64,000 nucleotides of DNA from the NCBI RefSeq assembly GCF_050947335.1, contig NC_134991.1, forward strand, positions 9,362,001-9,426,000. The letters are read 5' to 3'. The notes beneath the pieces were generated by a model, which was not told where the DNA came from, searched no databases, and worked only from the letters and a program-made list of their open reading frames with translations. Positions 43,021 through 56,651 of this stretch are shown piece after piece. Source of the DNA: Megachile rotundata (lineage: Eukaryota; Arthropoda; Insecta; Hymenoptera; Megachilidae). The first letter of the stretch is position 1; each line of letters begins with the position of its first letter. The position numbers and the translations under genes are program-made.

Positions 43021-44454
43021 TGTTTAGATTATAATTTCATTTATTTCACATTTTCTTTGATGAAAATTTTTTGGACTGAAAATATGTGCTCGCTAAATGC
43101 ATTAATGTCATATATTATAAATTTCGATATATAAGTTCTATCATAAATTCTATTGCATATTATAAGTTCTAAAATATATTCGTGTTATATATTACAAGTT
43201 CTACGTTCATCCAAATTTAAAGATTTACAAATCTTTTAATACAATACGAAATTTCGGTAAACTAGATGATAGTAGATAGAGATGTTAATTAGCATAAGAA
43301 ATGTTTTAAATTGATAATGGTTTCGTAAAGTCAAAACACTCTGAAGTTAATTAGTCTTACATTCCGATGTAATTTGATACATATTATAGTAAATTAAGCC
43401 AATAAAATCAATGTTAATTGAATTTTTTTGAAAATGAGAATGTAATTTTGAGAATTACATCGAAGTGCAAGACCAATTGACTTCGAATTGTTTTGACTTC
43501 ACCAAATTATTATCAATTTTCAATCATTCTTAGGTAATTCTAATTAGTCTAGTTTTCTAGTGATCATCTGAGTCGTCGGTCAAGAGGAGTTCTGTTACCA
43601 AACCCGTCGGTCAAGAAAAGTTCTGCCTACAATTCTGAACCAATGATCAATGTTTGATGGTATTCATTTTTATTTTAAAAACAAAGTTGTTTACTACTTC
43701 TTCTGTAATCAAATCTTCATTCAAGAGTATGTATTACAATTCATATAAAATTCCAATAAAATTAGTTATTTTTGCGAAATTAATCAATTGAATTAGTAAT
43801 CAATAAGATAATTTCTACAATACTTCCTATTTTAGGAGTCGCCATCTAGTGATAGAAAAACAGAACTAATTGAACTGCAGTTTCAAAAGTGTGTAGTTCA
43901 ACCTGTTTGCCTGGGAGATGGCGCCACTCGTTCCATTTTTGTAAAAATTCAATTAATACTAATTTTATTGATTAATATCCTACATATTTATTATATATTT
44001 ATTTATATTGATTTTATTCTGTTTGCAGTATATTCTGGGGGTCCGAAGATGCAGATTATGTGTTCAGAAAAGTTCGCATACTATACTGTGTTTCGTTGGT
44101 AACATAGAAAATAACATTGCAATGATACAAATTTTTTGTTTGAGTCACCAAAAATCATTCTCACAAATATTTCCTTTTGCAGAAAGGAGTTTATCTGCAT
44201 AATTTGGGCAGAATTGAAGCACGATAGATTTGACTAATTATCTTATGTTGATAGTGGAATTAAGAAGATAGTTTGTGGTTGATAATAGATAACAGGTGTC
44301 ATCCATGGCTTAATTTTTGACTTCGATTAATTTTCGTAAATGATTACATGATTTTCATTAATGTAAATTTAAGGATTTGCAGATTTTGAAGTTTCTAGAT
44401 TTTATGATGTGACAAATGCAATTTTTGGATGCTTGCAAATATGCGCTTTCAATG
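43021..44454. other. AT-rich non-coding DNA downstream of the RNA locus
   Basis: The end of the transcript is not determined. The phrase gtcggtcaagaggagttctg is followed about 30 bases later by a near copy (gtcggtcaagaaaagttctg, 43575-43627). Two CTCF-like motifs, GTCGCCATCTAGTGAT (43838-43853) and GAGATGGCGCCACT (43915-43928), lie here. The flank repeat 44144-44218 is described separately. Confidence 0.45.
44144..44218. repeat. Diverged direct repeat, right flank of the RNA locus
   Basis: Counterpart of 29236-29308, same orientation, roughly three quarters identical, including cacaaatatttcctttt against cacagatgtttcctttc. No terminal inverted repeats or coding capacity were seen that would identify a transposon. 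Confidence 0.65.
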
Positions 44455-45215
44455 ATTTGTGAATTTGGGAATTTGGGAATTTACAAATTAGGGATTTAGG
44501 GATTTGGGAATTTGGGAATTTGGGAAATTGGGAAATTGGGAAATTGGGAAATTGGAAAATTGGGAATTTGGCAATTTGGAAGTTGGGAAATTTGGAAATT
44601 TAGGAATTTGAGAATTTGGGACTGTAGGAATTTGGGAATTTGAGAATTTGAGAATTTGAGAATTTGAGAATTTGAGAATTTGAGAATTTGAGAATTTGAG
44701 AATTTGAGAATTTGAGAATTTGAGAATTTGAGAATTCAGAAATTTGAGAATTTAGGAATTTAGGAATTTGAGAAGTTAGGAATTTGAGAAGTTAGGAATT
44801 TGAAAAGTTAGGAATTTGAAAAGTTAGGAATTTGAGAAGTTAGGAATTTGAGAAGTTAGGAATTTGAGAAGTTAGGAATTTGAGAAGTTAGGAATTTGAG
44901 AAGTTAGGAATTTGAGAAGTTAGGAATTTGAGAAGTTAGGAATTTGAGAAGTTAGGAATTTGAGAAGTTAGGAATTTGAGAAGTTAGGAATTTGAGAAGT
45001 TAGGAATTTGAGAAGTTAGGAATTTGAGAAGTTAGGAATTTGAGAAGTTAGGAATTTGAGAAGTTAGGAATTTGAGAAGTTAGGAATTTGAGAAGTTAGG
45101 AATTTGAGAAGTTAGGAATTTGAGAAGTTAGGAATTTGAGAAGTTAGGAATTTGAGAAGTTAGGAATTTGGGATGTTAGGAATATAGGAATTTGAGAATT
45201 TAGAAATTTGAGTAT
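44455..45215. repeat. G-rich-strand minisatellite with a homogeneous 16-bp core
   Basis: Left part: variants of AATTTGGG and AATTGGGA. Next, about eleven AATTTGAG 8-mers (44638-44735). Then about 25 almost perfect copies of the 16-mer AATTTGAGAAGTTAGG (about 44760-45170), a unit two 8-mers long. Orientation is opposite to the arrays at 15, 23.7 and 25.6 kb. Confidence 0.95.
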
Positions 45216-46060
45216 TTGAAAATTTGAGGACTTAGAAATTTGCAGAATTGTAATTTACAAATATAAAAATATGCGTACTTAAGAATTTCAGTATTTAAAA
45301 ATTTAACGACTTGAATATTTCCTTTAACTTAAAACTTAATTATTTGAAAATGCAACTCAATGAAAAATTTAAATTACAGTTTACAAAATTATAAACATTT
45401 ACGAAATCAGAGTAGTAAATTAATACCATTACAAAAAACGGAAATATTATCATTATCAACTTTGTAAAGCACAATCAAACATGATTTCTGTCAAATACAA
45501 AGCGACAATTATGAATTATTTATACTGTACTTCTATAAAAATCTGAACCTCCACAAAAAGTGGACGTACAATATTTTTACACTAGCGAATCAATGCTTTA
45601 ATTGAAATTCGCTGAAATAATACCATCTTCTGTCTTAATTAATTGTAGTTTCTCTAAACGTTGTAATAAATTACAGGCAGTTCCTGCTGTGGAATATTCT
45701 GATTGAAATTCATAATGGAACAATACGCGAATTCCATTTTGTTCTATTGTTTGCTTCAACGGATACTCAACCATTTTGTATTCAGAAAATTAATTAAATG
45801 TTTATATAACCGTTATTGTGAAAGAAGAGTCGTGGAAGTTGGTTAATTTTCATGATGAATGGGGAAAGAAGATTCTTTTGTGCTATTGACACGTATACGT
45901 TTTAATATGTCATAATTTTGCGCGGGTCACTGAAGACCCATTGTAATTGTCGAGAGCAGTGTTTCAATTAAACAAGCACAATTCTTTTCTGATACCATTT
46001 TGAAGTAAATGAAGAAGTGAAATGAAAATACGGTAAATTTATTATATTGTGTAATATAAA
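45216..46060. other. AT-rich non-coding DNA
   Basis: No feature recognised. Confidence 0.5.
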
Positions 46061-46575
46061 TTTTTTATTGCAAATTTAGGGATTTTTAAGATTTTGGGTA
46101 TTTGGGGTATTTGAGATTTGAGGATTTACGGATTTGGGTATTTGGAAATTTAGGGATTTTAGATTTTTGGAAATTGCAGATTTTGGTGTTTGACTATTTG
46201 GGAATTTTAGGATTTAGGAGCTCAGAAATATAGGGACTTGAGGATTTGGGAATTTTGGGATTTGAGGATTCGAGGATTTGGGATTTAGGGATTTTGGGAA
46301 TTTTGGATATTTAGGAATATGAGAATTTGAGAATTTGAGAATTTGAAAATATGGAAATTAGGGAATTTTGAGAATATGAAAATTAGGGAAATTTGGGAAT
46401 TTAGGAATTTGAGAATTTGGGATTTTGGAAATTTGGGAATTTGAGAATTTGGAAATTTGGGAATTTGGGAATTTGAGAATTTGGGATTTTGGAAATTTGG
46501 GAATTTGAGAATATGGGATTTTGGAAATTTGGGAATTTGGGAATTTGGGAATTTGGAAATTTGAAAATTTGGAAT
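46061..46575. repeat. Irregular GGGAATTT minisatellite
   Basis: Variants of gggatttt, ggaatttgagaatttggg and gattttggaaatttgg, with a ~40-bp higher-order duplication (gagaatttgggattttggaa) near 46410-46530. G-rich orientation on the plus strand. Confidence 0.9.
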
Positions 46576-47250
46576 TATTTAATTATTCACTATGTAAATT
46601 ATAATTGAACTCCAATTTGAAGCGTCGTAAAAATTCGAGTGAAATTGGCCACAACTGAAGTATAAGTACGACACGAATTAGTCTCGTCAAAACAGTGCAA
46701 GCTATACAACAGACCAAAACAATTTTCCTGGTTTCTTAAACTTCCCTCCTCCTTTCCACCAAATCTCGAGTAACAAAATCAAAATTATTTTTACTTGTAC
46801 GAATCCAAGTAACATAACTTTTTCACCGTTTCGTTTCCTGTTTAATTCCCAGTACACGCAATCGTAACGATAAGTGGAGGATAACGTGTCCACGAACGAC
46901 CACGTGAACAAAAACTTTCGTTCTTGGTAAATCAAAGTCGCACAGGAAGCACGATACAGGTTTTCGATCGTAATCTAGAAAGGAAGCCAAGGGGTCGCGT
47001 TAATAAACTCTCGGGTGGCCGTCTTCTTATCGCGCGTTCACATCGTGCCTTAAATGGCGAATTAAGGTCGTGACCGGTGATCTAGGACGATCGCCAATGC
47101 CGCAGTTGATTTTCTGTTGGTCTCGCTCGTTAAAACGGGATAAAATCTCCGAGGAATTATGCGGACTGCTGATACTCGTGTCACGTAAAAATGTTTCGGT
47201 TTTAACCCTTTCACGCTCTTGGCAACATGTGTGGACACTTTGTCCCATGC
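46576..47250. other. Non-coding DNA with moderate GC
   Basis: GC-richer than its surroundings (for example ggtcgtgaccggtgatctag at 47066). Open frames on both strands are short and mutually overlapping, and none has a convincing start or splice context. It may be a conserved regulatory block. Confidence 0.4.
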
Positions 47251-47252
47251 AA

Positions 47253-47545
47253 AGCTATATCTATTTTCGAAATCTTGAAATATATATGCAATTTTCATTA
47301 AAGCTAACCAGAAACTAAATTTCAGTCTTCATAAAGCGAGTCAAAGTACCTTTAGTATATTACATGTTCATGATGTACACATGTGTACACATACACATAT
47401 TCGTTTTCGAAATTGTTAAATATATACAATCTTTCCTAAAGCTAAGCAGAAATTAAATTTCAGTCTTCATAAAGCAAGTCAAAGTACCTTTATTATATTA
47501 CATGTTCATGATCTACACATGTGTACACATGTGTGTATATGTCCA
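47253..47545. repeat. ~138-bp tandem duplication
   Basis: The phrase aaatttcagtcttcataaag followed by cgagtcaaagtacctttagt and attacatgttcatgat occurs twice, 138 bases apart, with substitutions. Each copy ends in a palindromic acacatgtgtacacat-like run. Confidence 0.85.
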
Positions 47546-47699
47546 AAATGACAGTTCAGAAGCACTTCCTCTTGCGCAACATAAATTATAATTTTACTGA
47601 AGTATTACGACTACTAGGGAGTAAAATTAACTGTTAGGTCCACAAATATATTTACAACACTATTTGGTTGTACTTGATGTTCCCAAAAAGTAGAATTTT

Positions 47700-48175
47700 T
47701 TAAAAATACAAAAAACCTGAAATATTATAACAAACGTGAAGCGAGAATTTTTAGAAATATTTAAAAAAGTGAAATATGAATCTTGACAAATATTATAAAA
47801 AAAGTGAAACACGAATTTTCACAAATATTATAAAAGAAAGTGAAATACGATTTTTGACAAATATTATACAAATAATGAAATACGAATTTTTATAAATATT
47901 ATAAAACAAATGAAATATGAATGTTTACAAATATTATGAACGAAAGTGAAATATGAATTTCTACAAATATTATAAAAGAAGTGAAATTTGTATTGTTACA
48001 AATTTTGTAAAAAAATGAAATATGAATTTTGACAGATATTATAAGTGAAGTTAAATAAGAATTTTTACAGATACTGTAAAAGAAAGTGTAATATGAATTT
48101 TAACAAATATCATGAAAGAAGTGAAATAATTGTTACAATTATTCTAAAAAACTAAAATAGGAATTTATAGAGGTA
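47700..48175. repeat. ~37-bp tandem repeat, about twelve copies
   Basis: The unit is approximately gtgaaatatgaatttttaca then aatattataaaagaa. The copies are diverged from one another. Confidence 0.85.
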
Positions 48176-51100
48176 TTACGTAAGAAAATTGTTTGATCTC
48201 CGAGTAGTATAAAATTAATCTGAAATTATCAGCATCAAGATCATTTACAATTTTCTTGGTGCAATTAACAATCAGCTACGGCAACGGTTGGCTTAAACAC
48301 ACGCTGCAAGCAAATTGTCACGGTGTGTCGCGAGTAAATTACACGCCGTCGCAGTTTGCATCCATCTAAAGCTTGATAAAGCCTTTCAGAGCCAATGAAA
48401 CATTGTCGGGCCAAAGAAAGTCCTCCTATCGGTTAAATGATGTTTTAAGAGGATGGAATACTTGAATCTTGATAAAGTGCTACATTGTCCCGTCTTTCTT
48501 CGATGCATCGTGTTTCAATCTCTATTGTTGTGTTTCTACAAGGTTGAGTCTCTCGAAACTTCTGAAATAACTTTTCACTCTATTATATTGGATAAAAATG
48601 TATTATTTTTCTTGTATTTCGAAGTGTTTATTCGCTCCATATATTTGATCCTAGTTTTATTATAAATTAATTCAAAATCAATTTTATTGCTGATTAATAG
48701 AGGTTAGGTTTCATTCTAACAATTAGAATGAAAATGCAGAATGTAAACTGGTAAGAACTAATCAGTAATAAACCTCTGCGTAAAATATAGCATTAAGAAT
48801 GTTATATTATTAAATTAATATTAAATTAAATTTCGTACAGAGCCTAAAAAATAAATACTAAAAAAATTAAAAATAGACATTGAATTAATATTGAATAATA
48901 AATAACTAAATGAATTAATGAATTAATGCTAAATAAATGTTATTATTTTTAAAAAAATGTTAGTCATATAAAAAAAATCTTTGCGATACAAGTTAAACAT
49001 TTATTTACAATTTTTGAATAAACAGAATTCTTTGAAATGTTATTAATTTTCTCGTACATATCTCCGCTGAATTAATCAATCAAAAGATATTTTATTTGGC
49101 AGCTTCCAGCGGCTTATCCGGTACAAAAGACGCGGAGGTTGCCAATGAAAGAGTTCGTAGATTAATATTTTCTAAAATCTCGAGACACCGAGATTCGGTC
49201 GCCATTGAGTTTTTTCCGCCGCATGAAAAGCTTTTGTACCAGTCCTTCGCATTGGTAATTTGTTAAAGCTCATTTCCAACGAACATGAAAGACACTTTGT
49301 AAAGTTCGTATAGAAAAGCAGAGGCCATTGAATACACGGCCTGAAATCTCACCTCTCAGACCGAATAACTTTGTATATTGTTGTAAGTTCTTCAATTCTG
49401 TTGAAGATTTTTCGAAACCCGAGTCATAAGAGGGATGTATTGCTGGCTAAAACTGCCTTTTATTACCATACAAATTCGTTGAACGTTGTAAAAGTCGTAA
49501 TTAATTAATTGAACAAAGCTTATCGTTGATGAAACTTTAAAGTTTTATGAAGCGTACAATCTAAGCACGTAATCAAGAATTATAATTCAGAAACGTTAGA
49601 ATTATTCTAATAATAACAAGCTTTTGTGTGGACAAACTATTTATACAGCTTTTATCGAAACTTACATTTTGCACAGAATCAGAGGTGGATATAGTTATTC
49701 GTAAATATCTCGTTATTTATCATTTCAATGACAAAAATAGTTATTACAAAATTTATAGCTTAGGAAATTCTCTGCAAGAAAGATGAGCTTTTTCAATAGG
49801 AGTTACCGTTTTCATGGTATACTGGCATACAAGTATTTAACCCTCATACGCTTAACAAAAAGAGGTCGCACAGCAAGGAGAGAAGTTAAGACTCCTGGAA
49901 TTTTGAGTACAGTTAAATTATACGAATAAACTTAATATTTTAGTATAAAATAGTCTACTTTACTATAAAGTAGTAAGATAATTACAATGAGATTAATGAA
50001 CACCTTCAACACAGATTAATGTAAAGGTATACATCTTCATCTCGATGCTTTTTCTGTATTTTTACAAATAAGACCGTAATTCGAACTGGCAGTAAGAACA
50101 CGCTGTATGCATGCATTCTCAGACCTGATTTTATCTAAGGTTAATACGAGCTTGCTAGGGAATTTTATTGAGTAACAGATGAAACCCTCTCATTTTCCCT
50201 GTCTCTCTCACGCAGCCATAACTCTTCGGTCCAGTTTACATTGCTAGAGTAAATTGTTAGAGTATACTGGCGCAACCAATTTCACTGCATACCTTATTAT
50301 CCCATTTTTGGTAGCTTTAGTGCTCCACTAACCTCTTGCATGATTGTTTACTTAAGTTTAGTGAACGGATTTTTGCTCCCAGCGTTACTTATTCTATTAT
50401 TTACTTCATCGAAGCTTAGTATTTGAGGTTAGGAGTTGGTTTTTCGAACTAAAGCTGTATTTATGGCTTCGACCTTGTTAGTATTTAAGGCTTCGTTTTA
50501 TAGTCACTTACTCTTTTCCAATTCTCTCATTTTCATTTCTATGAAAATTTACTATCAAAAGTATGTTAAATTACATTCATTTAAGTTTTATATATGTACT
50601 TTCATAAACATTATAACTGCTTAAGTTTAATTTAATAATATTATCTACAAAGTTAGAGTAGTTACTTCTCTTTTAATAGTTGATAACTTACTACTTAATT
50701 TTTTAAGTATTCAAGTAAAGTCAGGCTTAAAATATCCTCACTAATATGTGGTCAAAGCAGATAATCTTCGTCGCAATAAAATTTAATAATTTTCAAGAAA
50801 AAGTTTGAAGTTTGATGTATAAAATATCAGTAAATTCACGTAGATGTCTGTAATACTGTTTACGTTATAATTTTTTAAGTAAAAACTGGCTCTAAATTTT
50901 TGATTCGTGTAAGTTTCAGCCATAGCGTTTAATTATTGAACAGAGTTCTACAAGCATAGAAAGTTTTTAAAAATGTAATATGTACACGTAAAGTGAGATC
51001 ATTTTGCGAAAAATATTATTCGATGAATTTGTATTAGATAATGACAACACTGTTTTTAATTTAATAAATAAGATAAAATTTCTAATTTTAAACGTTTTCC

Positions 51101-54100
51101 TAAAAATTTGTTTTAAAACTTCTTAAACATATTATTTTAAAAAAATGAAGATAGTCGGAGAGTAAGCAATTATTATTTTGTTAGCGATGCAAGTAGAGTT
51201 TCCTTTTTGCGTGAACCTAACGACACCAGAATTTACGAGCAAACTGTTGCTTTTGTTGCGCCACAGTAGTGGTCGCGGTTTCGCAAACCAAATCCAAATT
51301 GTAATCGCCGTCGAAACGAATGAACCGAAGCGAAAAAAAGACGGTGAACGGCTGACGGGATTCGCGGATTGATTTATGCTCGAAACGGGTGGACCACGAT
51401 CTTGCTGAAATATTGCTCCTTCATGCGAGATAAAACGCTTTAGGAGATTCCGAGTTGTTATGAATGCCATAGAAGGTAATGATGGATGTCTGCACGCGCG
51501 ATGAGCGGATAATGTAAAAATATTCTCTGCGAAGGCAGTTTGAGGCTTGCGAGCAAAGTAAAAGCGCATTTATTGAGCTTGAATGGAACAATGGCCCAAT
51601 CGAAGTTAAATGAAATGAATTAAATGGAATAATCGAATTTGAATGGAAATGTTTCAATCGAAATTAAATTGGAATGATGTGGAATAATTATTAGCGTAAA
51701 AGTATGAGTATAACGCCTTCTGATGAAGTCAGATTTTATACAATAAAATAGTATAATCGATATTATAATTTCTTGTAGATAGATTGTACTTTTGAGGTAA
51801 ATAAAATTTTGTGAATAAATGATCTTCGGGTGATATTAGTTTCATTTGATTATACTGCTTGTAAATAAATTGAAGTAATAAATGAGTTATGTTGAAATAA
51901 ACAAGACTTATATCTAAATAAATAATGAAAAATAATAAAGAAAAAATTGATGATTTATTTTGTTAAAAATTGTTGTGTAAATAATATTAATATAATACAA
52001 TTACATTTTTAAGAACGTAATCAGACTTTTCTACATAATCGCATATTTATTATTTCAACTTAACAAATCTTTTATCATACTTATTTTGCATTTGTTCACT
52101 TTGAAAATTGCAATGAATTTTCGTTATAAGATTAATTGCATTATTTATACACATATCAATATCATATGTGTGATATTATACAATAATCTATATAATATTT
52201 TTTTACATAAATTTGTTATGTACAAATTACACGTAATATACTAAATAGAATAAAAGTAAATTTATCGTCTTAAAAATGTTAAGTTGAAGGAGCACTCAAA
52301 GTTTTGATTAGTCTGCCAAAATGTCCAAAACTTCTAACAGTATTATATTCAGTGTTATACACGCTGCCGTATTTGCATAATATCATAATATTTTACACAA
52401 CGAAAGTTGGAAATATACCTAACATAAAACTGTGAACTAATTTGTATTTTTTTTATAATAATTAAAGCAACTTAGTGCTTTGTAGCTTAACACCAAATTT
52501 TTAAATAAATTGTAACAATAATTATCCGATAGTAAAATGTAAAATAAGTTAATTTAAAACTTGATTTAAAGTTTTAAATATTAAGAATACAAAGTTAGTA
52601 GTGTACTAATATAATTCAACCGGTTTGTTCTTTTTATTAAAACATTGTTCTCACTATAATAAAGTTCCAAAATATATTTTTAAATAAAATAAGGTTTAAA
52701 AATATTAATATTTAAATATTATATTTAAAAAAGTAGTCAAAGGATTTGTTTCTATATAATTTGTACAAAAGGTTTTCCTAATTATTCAGTGTTCTGTGTT
52801 AGGTTATACATTTTCGAAAGGAACCTCGAAAGCTGTTTGATGTCTAATTATTAGAACATCATAAAGCAGTTTTTATGAAGATGTCGCTAGGGTGTGATAA
52901 TATTGTCTGAAAACAAACTAATAAGGTTAGCAAAGTTTGGAAAGGATCGGAAGTTAGGGTTGTGACGTTACACAACGGTAATTGTTTTGGTCTGATTCCT
53001 CCTTCTGCTCGAAAAGATCGCTTAGGTCTCCTTAGGTGACTATAATAATAAGAGTGGATTAGGTTTAAATTTAAGTGTAAAGGGGAGGAAGATTAAATAC
53101 GTTTCCTTAAAAACTTGTAACATTTAGAACAAAAGTCGTTGTACATACTATAAAAAAATATCTATGAAAAAATATTTAATAATATAAAAAAATAATAATA
53201 AATTATAAAATGAAGTTTTGAAGATATCAAAGCTGTTTTATATAAATTTTGCAATATAATAGAACATGTCACGGTGCTTTTTACATTTGAAAAACAGTAA
53301 ATATTTTTGTTTACGAAATAGAAAGTGGACAGACAAGTTTCATCGAATTAAGAAACGCAATTGTCACGCTCGAACCCCTTAATCCGATTTTCTTGTCGAC
53401 TTTCGAGTTCCCGATGTCCGAAAAACAGCAAGGAGGGAAAAGTTAAATCCCATTCTCACGTTAAGTCGATTTACACGACTGTTTGTCAGGTTTGTCCGAC
53501 TTAAAATACTAAAACCACTTCAGCGAAAGGCAAAGCATTTCTAAGCTACAATGATTCCTTCAATACTCAACGAAACTGAGGAAGAAAAAACACACCACTA
53601 CCATTTAACAGTACAAAGACGAAAATCTTCCCTTTGGAACAAATACCTTTTCTCGACGTAAATCAACAAACAAAAAAAACATATCAAAAAGAAAAAATAT
53701 TACAATATTAATAACTATAAAAAAAATTTTCCTACAGAACAAGTTAAACACTTATGAAGAAGAAGAAGAAGAAATACTTTAATATATAAAAAAAGAATTT
53801 TTAATTTTAAATATTTTTTTCATAGAAATAAAGAACAGTTAATGTTTAAGAATTTTCATCGTGTTAATTTAATTTTCAATTATCAATTGAAAATACAATA
53901 AATATTTACGAGAACTATACGAAACTTTATTTACTAAAATAAATCTCTTCTTTGAATGCAAATTATAAGAAATAAATCAACGTTCAAAAATTATACATTT
54001 AGAAACATAATAAGAGTGTCAAAAAGTACAAATAAGGCAATTTATCAATTTATAGGTCAGTAAGATGTAAAACGAGCATGTTCTACCGTCAGATCAGTAA

Positions 54101-54400
54101 CTAACTTAATCAAAGTTATTCCAACTTACAGTGCCTGTACCTTCAAATAAAACTCCACATGTAAAATAACTAAATTTAAAAGTCTTCTAAAAAATATGAA
54201 TACGTTTCCCAAACGGTTCAACCACAAGCTGTTTACCTAAACGGTTCATTGCAACAGATTTCTACCCTCAACAGTATCGACATGACCGTGTCTTTCAACA
54301 GTGCACGAAAACACAAAAGATCCATCAAAAACATTATCGCACGTCGAAGAGGCTATCGAAGAAGCGTCGACGCCAAAAAATTGGCTTAATTATGGGTAGC
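48176..54400. other. AT-rich non-coding DNA with two GC-richer patches
   Basis: No supported gene. Patches of higher GC at 49100-49450 (contains ccggtacaaaag and its inverse cttttgtaccag about 120 bases apart) and at 51170-51560 (tggtcgcggtttcgcaaacc) could be conserved regulatory DNA or exons of a gene I cannot resolve. A GAA run (gaagaagaagaagaagaaa) lies at 53757-53776. The rest is AT-rich. Confidence 0.45.
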
Positions 54401-56651
54401 AATTAAAGGATGATAATGGTCAGGAGGCCACGAGCGCGTCGCGGCGCGCGAGCAAAAAGGGGACCAAGGCAGGAGCGTAAACAAGGGGTGTGCAACGTGG
54501 GGGTGGTATGGCCGAGGGGGTGCAAGGGGGAAAGACACGCTCATGCGCGCCTAGAACCCCGCCCTGTCGCTTCGGACGAAAGCTTGTCCCGTCGAGGACT
54601 CTCGGTCGAGGTTCGACGAGTAGTCACGCTTTAACTCGCGATCCGCGAGGCGGATGCTAGCCCGGAACACGGAATCGCAGATGCAGCTGCCCGATGTAAC
54701 GCAACAGGAATCAAAGTTGTTCGATCTTAGCTCCTGCAGCCTGTGTCCGGAGATCCGTCTTCAAGGACGAGAGTTCGATCGGTGATAAGCTCCAGGCTCG
54801 GAACAGGTGTCAGGTGTCAGGTGTCAGGTGTAGGTGTCAGGTGTTTCACGCGGTCAGCATCTGTCTTGGCGTGTTCGAGTAAATTGCTGGTAAAAGGGTA
54901 CCACGAGACATCTGTGACGAAGGATCGAGGATACGTCGATCTGCCTTGAACACGCGTAGCCAGGTGTTCGAATGCTCGGTGTAAACAGGAGCGTCTGGAC
55001 GCGATCGAGGAGGATTTCCAGAGCGGACGGGAGCAACCAGTTGCGGGTGAACGGGACGCACTTGGTCGGGTGAAAAGGGAGAAGGAGACTCGGGGATCGT
55101 TAGATAATCTAACTTGATCAATAGGGGAAGGATTTATTTGAAGAGGGTCGAAGGGGGATAAGGTAGCCCAGCAACGGTGCGGGGAGGCGTTTTAAGGTCG
55201 CGATCGGATTTCCTCGGTTACGGTTACAGGGAGTATCGACGCGAGGAAGTGGCGTGTCCTTTAGGAGAAGGAAAGCAGGAAAACTGGGATCAATCCTTGA
55301 CGCGTGACACGGGTCGCGTTATCCTTCGTCCTCGACCAGAACGCGCCTCCTGTTGATTACGAGCGCTAATGGCAACGGCGGCCGATCGATCATCGACCTC
55401 GTTAGCTGGGAAGATCCTTCGGAGACGATTATGCTTGTTCGGTCGATTCGTTGAATAGAGAAAACGAGGAGGGAATAAAACCGGTGCTCGTTATAATGGC
55501 TTATTATCGTGTTTTCTAGGAATCGTTAAACGAGTGTTCCGTGCGAAATGTTTTCCACGCAGTGAAACGTATTCACCGCATCGGGGCCTAAGTCGGATCT
55601 CGAGTGTCGTCGATTTCGCGATAGAGTTCAGTGATAACTATCGAAAGGTCGTTCGTGGGTGTTCCTGGCGCAAAGATAACGGCCTTGAAACTTTTCCACG
55701 CGGATCGGAAGACCGACTCGTTCGTCGTCGAGATGTTCTATGCCCCGACAGCATAGTGACGACAGCTAAAAGGTCGTAATCGATCGACTCACTTCGATGG
55801 CCTAAAAGAACTTTAAACGTGCAAGGTCGTTATGCATAGCGATAAAACGAGGACGTCGTAAAGTGCAGAGGAATCGAGCCTAGAGGTTTGCAACGACTAG
55901 CCGGAACGAAATAACTCGCCGTGGCCTAACACGACCCCTATCTGCCCGAGAAGAATTCAGTAACGTCTCAACGAAAAGAGAGGCCTACCACAGGCCAGAT
56001 GACGCGATAGCGGAACTCGCTGATCCGCACGATGTCGTGTCAAGGATATTCCAAGGAGCAGCAACGTATCGGCATTCACGAAATGTGCCAGGCTGACCAC
56101 GGGATCTCCCTCGAATTCTTACAGGGTTTCTATGAGACTTCGCAGACGTCGTCACGGCTGTCGAAGCGACGATAACGGAGGATTTCGTTTCAGTTCCTTT
56201 TGGATCACCGCGTTCGATATAGTCCATCAACTATACAACGGCCATCCAAGGTTACTTACTTCTAAGGAACCCAGGCTACACGCACTGTATCCACGTGGCT
56301 CCTAAACAGTGCGAACGTAGAGATCCATGTAAGATGTTCATCAACGTTTACTTCGGTCGAAGAAACTAGCATGTGTTCATCGGTTGTTGCGGCCTACTAA
56401 ATGAGATCTTTCAAGGAAAGGTTCAGTCAGTCCGTTCAGAAAGGTACTTTTGTTCCACGCGAGAGGAGCGTCGACGATCGACCTCGCCATCGAGCCAACT
56501 TCTGACCCCGTGTCACGGCACACACAAAAGCGGCCTCGCCAGCACTCGATGAGTCCTAGTGAAGATAAGGATCCTCGAGTACTCTCGATCGTTTGCCTCG
56601 AACGCCTGAAGAAGAAGCTCCGGTTGGCAGCTATCTGAGAGCGGTTGGGTG
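54401..56651 (+). promoter_or_regulatory. GC-rich upstream and 5' UTR region of the TipE/Teh gene
   Basis: Base composition switches sharply at about 54400 from AT-rich to GC/CpG-rich and stays so to the coding exon. Open frames occur in all frames (a consequence of high GC) and overlap, so none is called. The 41-base run caggtgtcaggtgtcaggtg (54806-54846) is a 7-bp simple repeat. A promoter and possibly non-coding exons of the downstream gene are expected here, but the start site was not pinned down. Confidence 0.45.
54806..54846. repeat. 7-bp CAGGTGT simple repeat
   Basis: Five to six tandem units of CAGGTGT with one shortened unit (gtaggtgt). CAGGTG is an E-box-type motif (bound by ZEB/Snail-type factors in animals), so the run is a cluster of such sites; any function is inference. 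Confidence 0.8.

Noticed and set aside
51132..51569. A 145-codon minus-strand frame in a GC-richer patch.
   Set aside because: No recognised domain, no splice structure, and other frames are open across the same patch.
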